Shown piece by piece: positions 8,003 to 17,015 of a stretch of DNA of 64,000 nt. The notes under the pieces were generated by a model, which worked only from the letters and a program-made list of their open reading frames with translations, was not told the origin of the DNA and did no database searches. Made by a program: the position numbers and the translations under genes. Each line of letters opens with the position of its first letter. Within the stretch, counting starts at the first letter, position 1. This stretch comes from Ochrobactrum sp. Q0168 (GTDB taxonomy: Bacteria; Pseudomonadota; Alphaproteobacteria; Rhizobiales; Rhizobiaceae), in assembly GCF_016427605.1 (NCBI RefSeq), contig NZ_JAELXQ010000003.1, positions 124,001-188,000 on the forward strand, read 5' to 3'.

Positions 8003-9256
8003 ATGGATCGCCTGAAATCTGGTCTCAAGTCCGGCCTGTTCAGGGATTATCTGTCGCTCGTCTCCGGTTCGGTCGGGCGGCTTGTGGTTTCGCTGGTCTA
8101 TTTCATCGCGCTCGCCAACACGCTGCCGACCGGCGATTTCGGCATTTTCGCAACCGCATCGGGCACCGGCGTCATGCTGTCGCGCATCGTTTCGCTGGGC
8201 TTTACCTCGCCGCTTTATCGCATCGCCACCGTCAAGCCGCATCTGCTCGGCACCTATAGCGGCGGTTATCTTATGGCGGTGGTGGCATCGCTGCCGCTCT
8301 TCGCCATCTGCTCATGGCTGGTCTATCTGGTGTTCTTCAGCCGGGATATCACGCTTCTGCCCTTCGCCGTCATCATCGTGGCGGAAGCCCTGTTCTGGCG
8401 CTCGGCGGAGGTCATCATCATTGTCAATAACGGCCTCAACCGGTTCGGTATTTCCGCAAGCCTCGTCATTTTCGGCACGGTCACACGGGCAGTTGCAGCG
8501 GTGCTGTTCACCTGGATGGCGGCGGTGCACGATGTCGCCCACTGGGCATGGTGGTATCTTGCCGCCAATTCGATAGCGCTTGCCGTGTCGATCTGTTTTT
8601 ATCCGCGACGGAAAATCCGTTTCCGGCCAAAACTCTATATGCGCCGCATCGCCGACTCGGTTGCGGTCGCCGGGGCGGAACTGCTTTTCTATGTGCAAAG
8701 CGAGCTGGACAAGTTGCTGGTGCTGAGTGTCGGCGGGCCGCAAATTGCCGGGCTTTATGCCATCGTCATGCGGCTCGTTGATCTGACGGCGCTGCCGGTG
8801 CGTTCCTTCAACATGATGCTGGTGCAAAAATTGATGCGCAAGCCGGACATGCTGTCGAGCCTGCGTCTGCGAGCCGGACTGGAAGCGGCGGTGTTTGCCG
8901 TTTCAACGGGCGGGCTTGCGGCGCTCGCGATCTTCCTCTGGGTGTTTCCCAATGCGCTCGGCGCCAATGTCGCGGCGATTGTCAGCCTGCTACCGCTGGT
9001 GTTGCTGGTGCCGGGGTTCCGCAACCTGATCGAATACCAGACCGAGCTTCTCTATGCGCGCGGTCAGTCGGGCCTGCGGACGCTCAGCCTCGTTATCATG
9101 ACGGCCGCCAAGGCTTTGTTTGTCTGGCTGCTGCTGCGCCATTCCGTTGGCAGCAATGACTGGATCGCGGGCCTCAATCTTGTCTTCGGCGCGCTTTATA
9201 TCCTGTCGCTGGTTTTCACCTATGCGAGCCTGCGGCTGCCCGCCAAACGCATTTAA
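8003..9256 (+). CDS. Wzx-like polysaccharide flippase (MOP superfamily)
   Basis: Around 417 residues are almost wholly hydrophobic, with about 12 predicted membrane segments beginning SLVSGSVGRLVVSLVYFIAL, and resemble lipopolysaccharide/O-antigen flippases. Such proteins move undecaprenyl-linked repeat units across the inner membrane. The ATG at 8003 places the first helix directly after the start. An upstream ATG at 7937 would add 22 Cys-containing residues; neither has a strong ribosome site, so the start is uncertain. It is divergent from the GumC-type gene and convergent with the glycosyltransferase block ending at 9259. Confidence 0.8.
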   Translation: MDRLKSGLKSGLFRDYLSLVSGSVGRLVVSLVYFIALANTLPTGDFGIFATASGTGVMLSRIVSLGFTSPLYRIATVKPHLLGTYSGGYLMAVVASLPLFAICSWLVYLVFFSRDITLLPFAVIIVAEALFWRSAEVIIIVNNGLNRFGISASLVIFGTVTRAVAAVLFTWMAAVHDVAHWAWWYLAANSIALAVSICFYPRRKIRFRPKLYMRRIADSVAVAGAELLFYVQSELDKLLVLSVGGPQIAGLYAIVMRLVDLTALPVRSFNMMLVQKLMRKPDMLSSLRLRAGLEAAVFAVSTGGLAALAIFLWVFPNALGANVAAIVSLLPLVLLVPGFRNLIEYQTELLYARGQSGLRTLSLVIMTAAKALFVWLLLRHSVGSNDWIAGLNLVFGALYILSLVFTYASLRLPAKRI

Positions 9257-9258
9257 GT

Positions 9259-10122
9259 TCAGCCGCTGGTGATGCGGCGAATATCGTCGGCTGAAAGCCC
9301 CAGAAACGACTGCATGCAAATGGCAACCTGATAGGGTTCCATTTCGGTAATGAAAGCGCGGAATTCCGCTTCGGTCGGCGGCGGCTCGAACCACATCACC
9401 CGGCACAGATCATGCGTGTCGGTAAAGTGACCGGCCCCGTTCAGCACATCTTCCACATAGCGGCCATAGATGAAACATTCCGAGAAACGGCGGTTCATCC
9501 CGATGCCCGCCACCCAGTGGCGTCCGGTCTGCTGTTCGATGCGCTCGCACATGGAAAGCATCGTGTCGCGCCGCCAGGCGATCAACTGGCCGACATAGTC
9601 ATTGAGCGAGGTTTTCGTCTCGGGAATGCCGAGAATTTTTGCCGCATTGGCCGACCAGAACGGATGCTCCGTCCATTTCGGATCGGCCAGCGCATTGGGC
9701 CGCACGAAGAGGCGCAGCCGCTCGCCATGCCACAGGCTGTCGCAATCGAATGGACGCAGGAAAATCGTGTCGGAATCCATGTAGAGAAAGCTGTCTTCCT
9801 CCAGCACTTGCGCCACCGCGATGCGGCGCAATTGCTGCACATGCCAGCCGCGCAGCGGTTTTGTTTTGGTCGAGAGCCAGATGCGGCGCTTGCCGAACGA
9901 TGTCGGGTCGGGAAACACGCGCAGCCATGACGGCAAAAGTTCGCGCTCGTCGATAATGACGCGGCGCGGCCCGGCCAGCTGCCGGAACAGCGCAACATCG
10001 CGCGGTTCGACCAGGATATAGTGATTGGTGAAGCCGCTGACATGGCGGTCCACGGTCTCGCACAGCAATTTGCAGCGCTCGAAATCCTTGTGATAGCTTG
10101 CCGTGATCAGTGCCGTCTTCAT
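9259..10122 (-). CDS. DUF6492-like putative glycosyltransferase
   Basis: The 287-residue protein starts MKTALITASYHKD and contains LYMDSDTIFLRPFD (about residues 112-125). Its DSD matches the DXD motif that binds nucleotide-sugar and metal in GT-A fold glycosyltransferases. It appears to belong to DUF6492, found in rhizobial polysaccharide loci. Its ATG overlaps the stop of the wecG-like gene by 4 bp (ATGA), so it is the third gene of a minus-strand glycosyltransferase operon starting at 12082. A longer frame extends upstream but would overlap the preceding gene. Donor and acceptor sugars are unknown. Confidence 0.7.
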   Translation of the reverse strand: MKTALITASYHKDFERCKLLCETVDRHVSGFTNHYILVEPRDVALFRQLAGPRRVIIDERELLPSWLRVFPDPTSFGKRRIWLSTKTKPLRGWHVQQLRRIAVAQVLEEDSFLYMDSDTIFLRPFDCDSLWHGERLRLFVRPNALADPKWTEHPFWSANAAKILGIPETKTSLNDYVGQLIAWRRDTMLSMCERIEQQTGRHWVAGIGMNRRFSECFIYGRYVEDVLNGAGHFTDTHDLCRVMWFEPPPTEAEFRAFITEMEPYQVAICMQSFLGLSADDIRRITSG

Positions 10123-10889
10123 CGCTTGTCCTGCCTGAAATATCGCGAAACTGCGTGCTGCATGACCCGCCACAGGAAAAGCGGATTGCCGACAAGATAG
10201 CGCCCAGCCAGCCGGCCCGGCTCGCGCATCAGCCGGTAGGCCCATTCAAGGCGCATGTCACGCACCCATTGCGGCGCACGTTCGGTTGCGCCCGCCTGAA
10301 AATCGAACAAGGCGCCAACCGCACACGCCATGGTGCAATGCGCTGCCGTGATATGGGTGCGAATGAACAATTCCTGCAACGGCACGCCCATGGCGACCAA
10401 CAGGATATCCGGCCTGTCACCCGCAAGTCGGTCGAGGATTACGGGCATCTGGCCGGATGCGAAAAACCCATCCGCATAGACCCGAAAGTCATGCTGCGGC
10501 GCGCGGGCGCGAAAAGCCTCGGCAGCCTGTTCGGGAATGCCAGGCCGCCCGCCGATCAGCCCGACGCGCAGGGGCCGCTTGATATGGCCAAGAAGGCGCG
10601 GCACGAAATCCGTTCCATTGAGATTGGCGGGGAATTTTTGCCCCTAGGCGATCTTTCTTGCAATATCGACGCCGACACCATCGGGCAGCACGAGAAAATT
10701 CTGCAAGGCCTGCCTATAGGTCGCATCCGCATGGGCAACATTGGCGCAATGGGCGTTGAGCCACGCCACGCGCTGGAATTGTCCGTCTGTGAGCGCTTGG
10801 TCGAAAAAATCGAGTGCTTCGTCCCAGTTGAAACCGGTGACCTCGACGCCGAGAATATTGCGGGAGTGAGCGGGGTTTTGTTGCGGCAT
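10119..10889 (-). pseudogene. WecG/TagA/CpsF-family glycosyltransferase with internal amber stop
   Basis: The first 81 residues (ILGVEVTGFNWDEALDF, then FLVLPDGVGVDIARKIA) are the N-terminal half of a WecG/TagA family transferase. Codon 82 is TAG (complement of 10644-10646). The same frame continues GQKFPANLNGTDFVPRLLG, GLIGGRPGIPEQAAEAF, then GALFDFQAG and LEWAYRLMREPGRLAGRYL to the normal C-terminus. There is no frameshift: one base change at a probable Tyr codon explains it. Without the stop it would be about 256 residues, normal for the family. These enzymes add ManNAc-type or glucosyl residues to lipid-linked sugars. It overlaps both operon neighbours. Suppression or restart at GTG 10604 is possible; sequencing error cannot be excluded. 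Confidence 0.85.
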
Positions 10890-12082
10890 CACTGCGCTCC
10901 GACCGCACGCTTTGGCGCGAGACGCAGCGCATCCAGCCCGCGTGAAAGCGCCTGATCCATGCCGTCGATCTGGGAGCGGGTAAACGCCTTGCCGTCAAGC
11001 ATCTGACGCTCGCCCGCGCGGGCTTGGGCAACACGCGTCTTGATCGCCGCTGCAAATGCCGCTGGCGTGTCGGCAAGGGTGCAGTTTTCAGGAATGCGCG
11101 CGATGCCGCGCAAGGAATGCGCGGTAGCAACACTCGGCATTCCAAGCTCGAAGGTTTCGATGGTCTTGAGCTGTACGCCGGTGCCAGCGCGGCTGATCAG
11201 CGGCACGACGGCGCAACTTTCAACGAAGGCGGTAGCGTCCGGTACTTTGCCGACGAAATTCACGCCCGACCATGCGGCAATCAGATCGGCAGGCGTGCTG
11301 CCGGCAATCGCAATGGATATATCCGCAGGCAGCAAAGGCCTCACTTCTTTGAGGAACCATTCAAGGCCAATCCGGTTCGGGTGCCACGTCCAGGTGCCGA
11401 TCAAGGCGAGGTCATAGGCGATATCGCGTTTGGCCGATCTGCGCCCGGCTGGCATGACCAGCGGGAAGGTTGCGGCTTTTGTCTGCGACAGGCCCAGCGC
11501 TGGCGCATCATCCTCGGCGAAGGTGAAGACGAAATTCGCATTGTCGCAGAGCCGCTTTTCCAGCCGCTTAAGAATGCGGGCTTCGCGGGCGAACAGAAGC
11601 TTCTGGATGATGCCCCTGGCGTCGTCGGCATTTTCGCGCGCCGAACGGTGTTCCACATTATGGGCGACAAAAAGCGATGGCTTGTCGCGAAATACCGTTT
11701 CGAACGCGCCCGGCAGGGCAACACCATTCAGCACATAGGCGTCGAAATCGCCGCAAGCCGCAATGGCTTCATGCAGTTTCATCGGCGGAATGACCCGCAG
11801 CTTGGCGGAGGAAACCGTCAGCCCGGTCAGGAAGGATTTGACCACCCAGCCGATTTTCTGCGCGCTGCTTGCGCCTTCGGTGCGCACTTCCACTTCGCCC
11901 AGCACGACGACATCACGGTCGGTTGCGGCCTTGCGCCCCGGCCATGTGAAGCCGATGACCGTGACATGTGCACCAGCCCGGCGCAGCCCGTTAATGACGG
12001 CGGCATTGGCGACTTCATATCCAGTCGAAGCATCTTCGTGGGGTACGAGGGATGTCACGAAGACAAGACGCAACGGTTGCAA
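10889..12082 (-). CDS. GT-B fold glycosyltransferase (GT4-like)
   Basis: The 397-residue protein has two Rossmann-like halves of a GT-B transferase. The N-terminal part begins LRLVFVTSLVPHEDASTGYE. The C-terminal donor domain includes LALIGTWTWHPNRIGLEWFLKEV and VPLISRAGTGVQLKTIETFELGMPSVAT (about residues 310-340), with the E-x-x-type nucleotide-sugar contact. It is the first gene of the operon 12082 to 9259, overlapping the wecG-like gene by one base. It presumably adds one sugar of the exopolysaccharide repeat unit on the cytoplasmic face. Specificity is unknown. Confidence 0.8.
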   Translation of the reverse strand: MQPLRLVFVTSLVPHEDASTGYEVANAAVINGLRRAGAHVTVIGFTWPGRKAATDRDVVVLGEVEVRTEGASSAQKIGWVVKSFLTGLTVSSAKLRVIPPMKLHEAIAACGDFDAYVLNGVALPGAFETVFRDKPSLFVAHNVEHRSARENADDARGIIQKLLFAREARILKRLEKRLCDNANFVFTFAEDDAPALGLSQTKAATFPLVMPAGRRSAKRDIAYDLALIGTWTWHPNRIGLEWFLKEVRPLLPADISIAIAGSTPADLIAAWSGVNFVGKVPDATAFVESCAVVPLISRAGTGVQLKTIETFELGMPSVATAHSLRGIARIPENCTLADTPAAFAAAIKTRVAQARAGERQMLDGKAFTRSQIDGMDQALSRGLDALRLAPKRAVGAQ

Positions 12083-12261
12083 TTCGACTCCTGCGGATAT
12101 GCCGTATTTCTTATTCCCTGATTCTTAGCCGCGCGGTGTAAATGATCCTTAAACGCTCGGCTGGTAATAAGGGCTTGAAAACAATTTGTTGAATCGGATG
12201 GAGCGCTGTTTTTCAGTAGAACCGCACCGATTTAAGAATTGATGTGGCATAGAGAAGTTTA

Positions 12262-12330
12262 CGTGTCAAAAATAGGGCATTTCCGGCAAAAGTGCCAATT
12301 GGTTTTGCATTGGGAAATAGGGCGGCGGTT
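12262..12330 (+). repeat. Interspersed palindromic repeat, copy A (degenerate)
   Basis: The segment AGGGCATTTCCGGCAAAAGT, a short AT/GC centre, then GGTTTTGCATTGGGAAAT forms an imperfect palindrome. It shares its core (GCATTTYCnGCAAAAGT and a following GGTTTT) with the segments at 46196-46254 and, more loosely, 56763-56805. It lies directly upstream of the GT2 gene, and the gene's possible GTG start is inside it. Confidence 0.5.
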
Positions 12331-12339
12331 GAAAATATA

Positions 12340-13344
12340 ATGGACAACAGGACGCCGAAGCTTCCCGATCATATTCAAGTCATTGCTGAAACTCCCCATT
12401 TGGATTTTGCAAGTGTCGAGGTGGTGGTGACGCTGCCGACATTTCGCCGCCCCGAACATCTCCTGCGCACGTTGGAAAGCGTGAAGGCGCAGGTGACCGG
12501 ACGGCAATTCGCGATCATCGTGGTGGAAAACGAGGCGGAGGAACGAGCGGGTGCGGCGGTCGCAGCACCACTTTTCGCGGCTGGAACCTATCGCGGTCTG
12601 GTGATCGTGGAAACGCAGCGCGGCAATTGCAATGCCTATAATGCCGCCTGGCTGACAGCGCTTGGCTATTTCCCGAATATGAAACATGTGCTGGTGATCG
12701 ATGATGACGAACTGGCCGACCCGTCATGGCTGGAAAACATGATGGCGGCGGCAGAACGCTATGGCGTCGATCTGGTGGGCGGTCCGCAGGTACCGGTTTT
12801 CGACCGGCCGGGTTCGGAGGCCTGGGCGCGGCATCCGGTGTTCCTGCCGACATATCAGCAGAGCGGACCGGTGCCAACACTTTATTCATCGGGCAATCTG
12901 GCCGTGGCCCGGCCTGTGCTGGAAGCGGCGGGTTTTCCGTTTCTCGATCCGATGTTCAACTTCACCGGCGGCGGCGATTCTGATTTCATCAGCCGTTCCG
13001 TCGCCAAGGGTTTCAAGACGGGCTGGTGCGCGGAAGCCCCGGTGCGCGAAACCGTCCCGGCGCGGCGGCTGGAAGGCGACTGGATCCGCGCACGCGGTTT
13101 GCGCAATGGCATGATTTCCACCATGATGGAGCGGCGCAAGCGCAAGGACGAACCGTTCAGTGCAGCGCGGGTCTTTCTCAAGAGCGCGCTTCTGCTGGGC
13201 TTCTCGCCGTTCAAGGCGGTCTACAAGGCGGTTCAGGCGCGATGGGTTTCCGTCGGCGCCTATTATATCCATGTCGGATTGGGCCGGGTCATGGCGCATT
13301 TTGGATATGAGAATGAGCAGTATCGCAACCCCGACAAAAACTGA
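12340..13344 (+). CDS. GT2 family glycosyltransferase
   Basis: From ATG 12340 the protein is 334 residues. It has a GT-A fold core: VVVTLPTFRRPEHLLRTLESV near residues 25-45, MKHVLVIDDDELADPSWLENM with the DDD metal/nucleotide motif, and FTGGGDSDFISR with the acidic base region. This is a typical inverting family 2 transferase of polysaccharide clusters. The frame is open back to GTG 12292, inside a repeat, so the ATG is preferred, although its Shine-Dalgarno sequence is weak. The polymerase gene starts inside its 3' end in another frame, implying translational coupling. Confidence 0.85.
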   Translation: MDNRTPKLPDHIQVIAETPHLDFASVEVVVTLPTFRRPEHLLRTLESVKAQVTGRQFAIIVVENEAEERAGAAVAAPLFAAGTYRGLVIVETQRGNCNAYNAAWLTALGYFPNMKHVLVIDDDELADPSWLENMMAAAERYGVDLVGGPQVPVFDRPGSEAWARHPVFLPTYQQSGPVPTLYSSGNLAVARPVLEAAGFPFLDPMFNFTGGGDSDFISRSVAKGFKTGWCAEAPVRETVPARRLEGDWIRARGLRNGMISTMMERRKRKDEPFSAARVFLKSALLLGFSPFKAVYKAVQARWVSVGAYYIHVGLGRVMAHFGYENEQYRNPDKN

Positions 13345-14656
13345 CGACCGCGCCCCCAGCGCTGTTGCAGCCGGGGTTGCGGGGGCGCACCGTGCGCAGA
13401 TGCGGAAGGTAGCGCTCGCTGCCGCCATGATCATCATGTGCATTTTGATGATCTCGTTTCGTCCTTTCATGGCCGAGCCGGAAACCGATGGCGGTGGCGG
13501 CGGCGATATTATCAACCAGCTCGGTTTCAGCCTTCTGGGTGTCACGGCCATGCTGGCGCTTGCCACACTGGCCGACCCGCGAAAGGTAGCGCGGATTGTC
13601 GGCTTCGGCTGGTCGCTGATGTTTCTCCTGCTATTCGCGTCGCTGATGCAGAGCATCTATCCGGCTGTGGTCATTCGTGGCGCCATTTTCACGATGATCG
13701 GCGTTTGCTGTGTCGTTGCGGTGCTTGCTCTGCCGCAGGACGGTGAAGGCTATGCCCGGCTTTTGATGACGGTCGCCTCCGTCGTGCTGGTCATTTCCTA
13801 CGCCGGTGTGGTGCTGTTGCCATCGCTTGGTACACATGGGGCAGACCCGATCGAACCGCAGAATTCCTATCTCTGGCGCGGTGTCTTCAGTCACAAGAAT
13901 GTGGCCGGGCCGGTCATGGCGGCTTTCGCCTTTTCAGGGCTTTATCTCTGGCGACGCGGCTGGCGCACAAGCGGCCTGCTGATCGGCCTGTCGGCCTTGT
14001 TCTTCGTCGCGCAAACCGGCTCGAAAACCACCATGGCGCTGGTGCCGATGGCCATGTTGCTGGTGATGGTGCCGGGTGCATTCGGCCTGCGGTTTCTGAC
14101 CGTTGCGGCGATCTTTTCCATTCAGTTCATGTTCGCGTTCCTCACTTTCGGGACAGTGCTGTTCGAGCCGATCCGCACTTTTGTCGAGAGCCTCGGCGTT
14201 GACGCCACTTTCACGGGCCGCGTGTCGATCTGGCAATTTGCGATCGAAAATCTGCCGGGGCGATTATGGACCGGCTACGGCTATGAAAGCTTCTGGAAAT
14301 CACCCATCGCGCTGGAAGCAGCGAGGCCCTATTATCTCGGCTGGGACGTGCGCAACATGGTCCACGCCCATAATGGCTATCTCGATCTAGTCATCGCCAT
14401 GGGCATTCCGGGGCTGATCTGCGGCGTGGCGGTGATCATCGTGATGCCACTGGTCAATTACATGCGGTGCAGACCGCAGCGCGAAAACCTGCTTCTTGCC
14501 GATTACTTCCTGATGATCGTGTTCTTCTGCACGTTGAACGCGATGATGGAGAGTTTCTTCTTCCGACGTGTTGATCCGGTCTGGCTGACCACCCTGTTCG
14601 GGATTTTCGGGCTGCGTCTGACATCCAGAATCAGCATACCGAAAAGGCTGGATTGA
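13307..14656 (+). CDS. O-antigen ligase/Wzy-like polysaccharide polymerase
   Basis: About 449 residues with roughly ten membrane segments and a large periplasmic loop containing FTGRVSIWQFAIENLPGRLW, then GYGYESFWKSP and HAHNGYLDLVIAMGIPGL. These match the Wzy_C/O-antigen ligase domain (WaaL, ExoQ-like). It would polymerise or transfer lipid-linked repeat units in the periplasm. The start overlaps the GT2 stop by 38 bp; ATG 13313 is an alternative start, and a later one lies near 13400. As the cluster has one flippase and one co-polymerase, polymerase is the likelier role, but ligase cannot be excluded. Confidence 0.8.
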   Translation: MRMSSIATPTKTDDRAPSAVAAGVAGAHRAQMRKVALAAAMIIMCILMISFRPFMAEPETDGGGGGDIINQLGFSLLGVTAMLALATLADPRKVARIVGFGWSLMFLLLFASLMQSIYPAVVIRGAIFTMIGVCCVVAVLALPQDGEGYARLLMTVASVVLVISYAGVVLLPSLGTHGADPIEPQNSYLWRGVFSHKNVAGPVMAAFAFSGLYLWRRGWRTSGLLIGLSALFFVAQTGSKTTMALVPMAMLLVMVPGAFGLRFLTVAAIFSIQFMFAFLTFGTVLFEPIRTFVESLGVDATFTGRVSIWQFAIENLPGRLWTGYGYESFWKSPIALEAARPYYLGWDVRNMVHAHNGYLDLVIAMGIPGLICGVAVIIVMPLVNYMRCRPQRENLLLADYFLMIVFFCTLNAMMESFFFRRVDPVWLTTLFGIFGLRLTSRISIPKRLD

Positions 14657-14687
14657 TAATGCGTGCCGTCCCTATCGGAGATTATTC

Positions 14688-15824
14688 ATGAATATTGCGA
14701 TTGTCGGCACGGGTTTCGTTGCCGATTATTACATGACCACGTTGCGCAATTACCCCGAGCTTGTGCTGCGTGGCGTTTATGATCGGTCACCGGAAAGGCT
14801 GAAGGCTTTTGCTGCGCATTATGGTGCAAAGGCCTATGATAGTTTCGACGCCATTCTGGCAGACCCGGACGTGCAGATTGTGATCAATTTGACGACGCCG
14901 GAAAGCCATTACGAGATTTCGCGGGCGGTATTGGCGGCGGGCAAGCATGTCTATTCCGAAAAGCCGCTTGCCATGAGTTTCGATGAGGCCAAAGCGCTGG
15001 TCGAATTTGCCGCCAGTCGCGGCCTGACATTGGCCGCAGCGCCTGCCAATGGTCTCAGCGATGCGCAGAAGCTGGTTTCGTCCACAATCGACGCTGTTGG
15101 CACGCCGCGCCTCGTCTATGCGCAGATGGAAGACGGTCCTGTCTTTCGCGACAAATGGTCGACATGGCGCTCGCAGTCCGGCGCGGTCTGGCCCGGCCTG
15201 CACGAATTTGAAATCGGCTGCACACTCGAACATGCAGGCTATGCGCTGTCATGGCTGGTTTCGCTGTTCGGTCCGGTGGAAAGCGTCACGGCCTTCTCTG
15301 CGATCACTTTTCCCGACAAGGGGCCGGGCACGGAGCATCTTCAGATGGCTCCCGATTTTTCGGTCGGTTGCCTGCGTTTCAAATCGGGCCTCGTGGCGCG
15401 GCTGACATCGGGTCTCGCCATGCCGCGCGACCGGAGCCTGACGGTGGTGGGCGATAAAGGCTCGATCAGCGTCGACGATCTGTGGGACAACCGCTCCGCC
15501 GTGCGTCTCGAAAAGGCGGATGAAAGGACGCGGTTTTGGGCGCGGCTCTTCATCATTCTGGAAGTGCGGATCGGCAAATTCCTGGCGTGGAAGCCCGTCG
15601 CGGGCAAGAAACTGCCCTATCCCAAGGGCGGCAAATCCGCTTTGCCTGCTTATCCGTCGCAGATCGATTTTGCGCGTGGGATCGCCGATCAGGCGCGAGC
15701 CATCGAAACGGGCGAGACGGCATTCTTTTCCGGTGATGTGGCGCTGCACATCACCGAAATTGCATTGGCGCTCAACAATGCTGGCGACAGAGCGGTGCCG
15801 TACAGGATGAAGAGCAGTTTCTAA
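14688..15824 (+). CDS. Gfo/Idh/MocA family oxidoreductase
   Basis: The 378-residue protein starts with the NAD(P)-binding MNIAIVGTGFVADYYMTTL and has the family's EKPLAMSFDEAKALVEFA segment (Lys of the EKP motif near residue 93). A C-terminal alpha/beta domain follows. Family members oxidise or reduce sugars and cyclitols. Within this cluster it may prepare an unusual nucleotide sugar or amino-sugar precursor. It follows the polymerase by about 30 bp on the same strand and its stop overlaps the convergent oxidoreductase gene by 4 bp. Confidence 0.83.
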   Translation: MNIAIVGTGFVADYYMTTLRNYPELVLRGVYDRSPERLKAFAAHYGAKAYDSFDAILADPDVQIVINLTTPESHYEISRAVLAAGKHVYSEKPLAMSFDEAKALVEFAASRGLTLAAAPANGLSDAQKLVSSTIDAVGTPRLVYAQMEDGPVFRDKWSTWRSQSGAVWPGLHEFEIGCTLEHAGYALSWLVSLFGPVESVTAFSAITFPDKGPGTEHLQMAPDFSVGCLRFKSGLVARLTSGLAMPRDRSLTVVGDKGSISVDDLWDNRSAVRLEKADERTRFWARLFIILEVRIGKFLAWKPVAGKKLPYPKGGKSALPAYPSQIDFARGIADQARAIETGETAFFSGDVALHITEIALALNNAGDRAVPYRMKSSF

Positions 15825-16894
15825 TCCCTCGATACGATCCGATGGAGAATGTCCGCTACGGCTGTACTGTCCGCCAGCGGCATCACGGGGCTTGAAATCG
15901 CACCGTTCCGCACGGCATCGCGCACGGCAATTGCCTGAAACTGAAGCCCGTTGCCGGAAAAGGTGTGGTTTTCGATTTTGCGACCCGGCAGCGGCAGTCG
16001 GTTGATGATCTTGCCGATCAGGCCGGAGCCTTTCCCCGGACCGAAAGGCGAGTTCAAAGCGCCAGCGGAATAGACGGTCAGGCGCTGGGCTTTTAGAAAA
16101 GGCCCGTGCAACAACAGCGCGCCCCTGGTTCCCGTGATCAGCATGCGGTTGTCGCCATCCCGGTCGAAGCCGCAGGAAAGCCGGGCTTCCGCGCCGGGCC
16201 AGAACAGTTCGATCTCCGTGCGCAGATCGACGCCATTGTCCGCGCGTTTGCAGCGGCCCTGCGAGCGCTCCGGCTGACCCAGAAAGAACAGCGCCAGCGA
16301 GACCGGATAGACGCCGAGGTCGAAGGCCGCCCCGCCGCCAAGTTCGGGATCGAAGAAGCGGCTCTGTCGATCATAGGCGCGAAGATAGGAGAGGTCTGCC
16401 TCGATGCGCGTGACTTTGCCGATAGTGCCGGTCTCAATGTGGCGCTTCGCTGCCTGTATGGCGGGAAGAAACCTTGACCACATCGCCTCCATCACGAAAG
16501 TCCCACTGATTTCGCTGGCTGCCGAAAGACGCCCCGCGCCAGCGGCATCAAGCGCCAGCGGTTTCTCGGTCAGGCAGGGCTTGCCTGCGGCAATGACCTG
16601 CAAGGTCTGCGCGACATGCATGGCGCTGGGCGTTGCGATATAGACCGCATCGATATCCGGGTCTGCAAGGAATGTACCGACCGTGTTGAAGGTCTTGGCG
16701 GTGCCGATACGGTTGCCGAAAGCTTCCGCCGCTTCCAGCGTACGCGAACAGACGGCGGAAACGCCCATACCTTCAACGGCGGCTATATCGGCTGCAAAGG
16801 CGCCGGCAATGGCGCCCGTTCCCCATATCCCCCAGCGAAACTCGCCCGTCGCATTTTTTCGTTGCAATCTGCGCCTCGTCCTGCCTGCGTTCAC
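15821..16894 (-). CDS. Gfo/Idh/MocA family oxidoreductase
   Basis: This 357-residue protein has the Rossmann motif WGIWGTGAIAGAFAADIA, then VYIATPSAMHVAQTL and CLTEKPLALDAAGAGRLS (EKP motif). The part DPELGGGAAFDLGVYPVSLALFFLG resembles glucose-fructose oxidoreductase/dihydrodiol dehydrogenase members. It is convergent with the similar gene at 14688-15824, sharing 4 bp, but the two are not close duplicates: the C-terminal halves differ. The start is a GTG at 16894; a TTG nine codons later is possible. Likely role: redox step on a sugar for the polysaccharide. Confidence 0.8.
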   Translation of the reverse strand: MNAGRTRRRLQRKNATGEFRWGIWGTGAIAGAFAADIAAVEGMGVSAVCSRTLEAAEAFGNRIGTAKTFNTVGTFLADPDIDAVYIATPSAMHVAQTLQVIAAGKPCLTEKPLALDAAGAGRLSAASEISGTFVMEAMWSRFLPAIQAAKRHIETGTIGKVTRIEADLSYLRAYDRQSRFFDPELGGGAAFDLGVYPVSLALFFLGQPERSQGRCKRADNGVDLRTEIELFWPGAEARLSCGFDRDGDNRMLITGTRGALLLHGPFLKAQRLTVYSAGALNSPFGPGKGSGLIGKIINRLPLPGRKIENHTFSGNGLQFQAIAVRDAVRNGAISSPVMPLADSTAVADILHRIVSRD

Positions 16895-17015
16895 ATAAAT
16901 GTCTTATAACCTATGATAGCAGGCCAGAAGGGTTTTCCTTTTGAGAAAGGCTTTCCTGAACAGTAATTTGGCTACTCAACAACAGATGGCCGGAACAACA
17001 GATGGGATGAGGATC

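Noticed and set aside
10119-10889. Programmed frameshift or two separate genes instead of a nonsense mutation
   Set aside because: The reading frame is the same on both sides of the stop, and both halves align with one continuous WecG/TagA protein.
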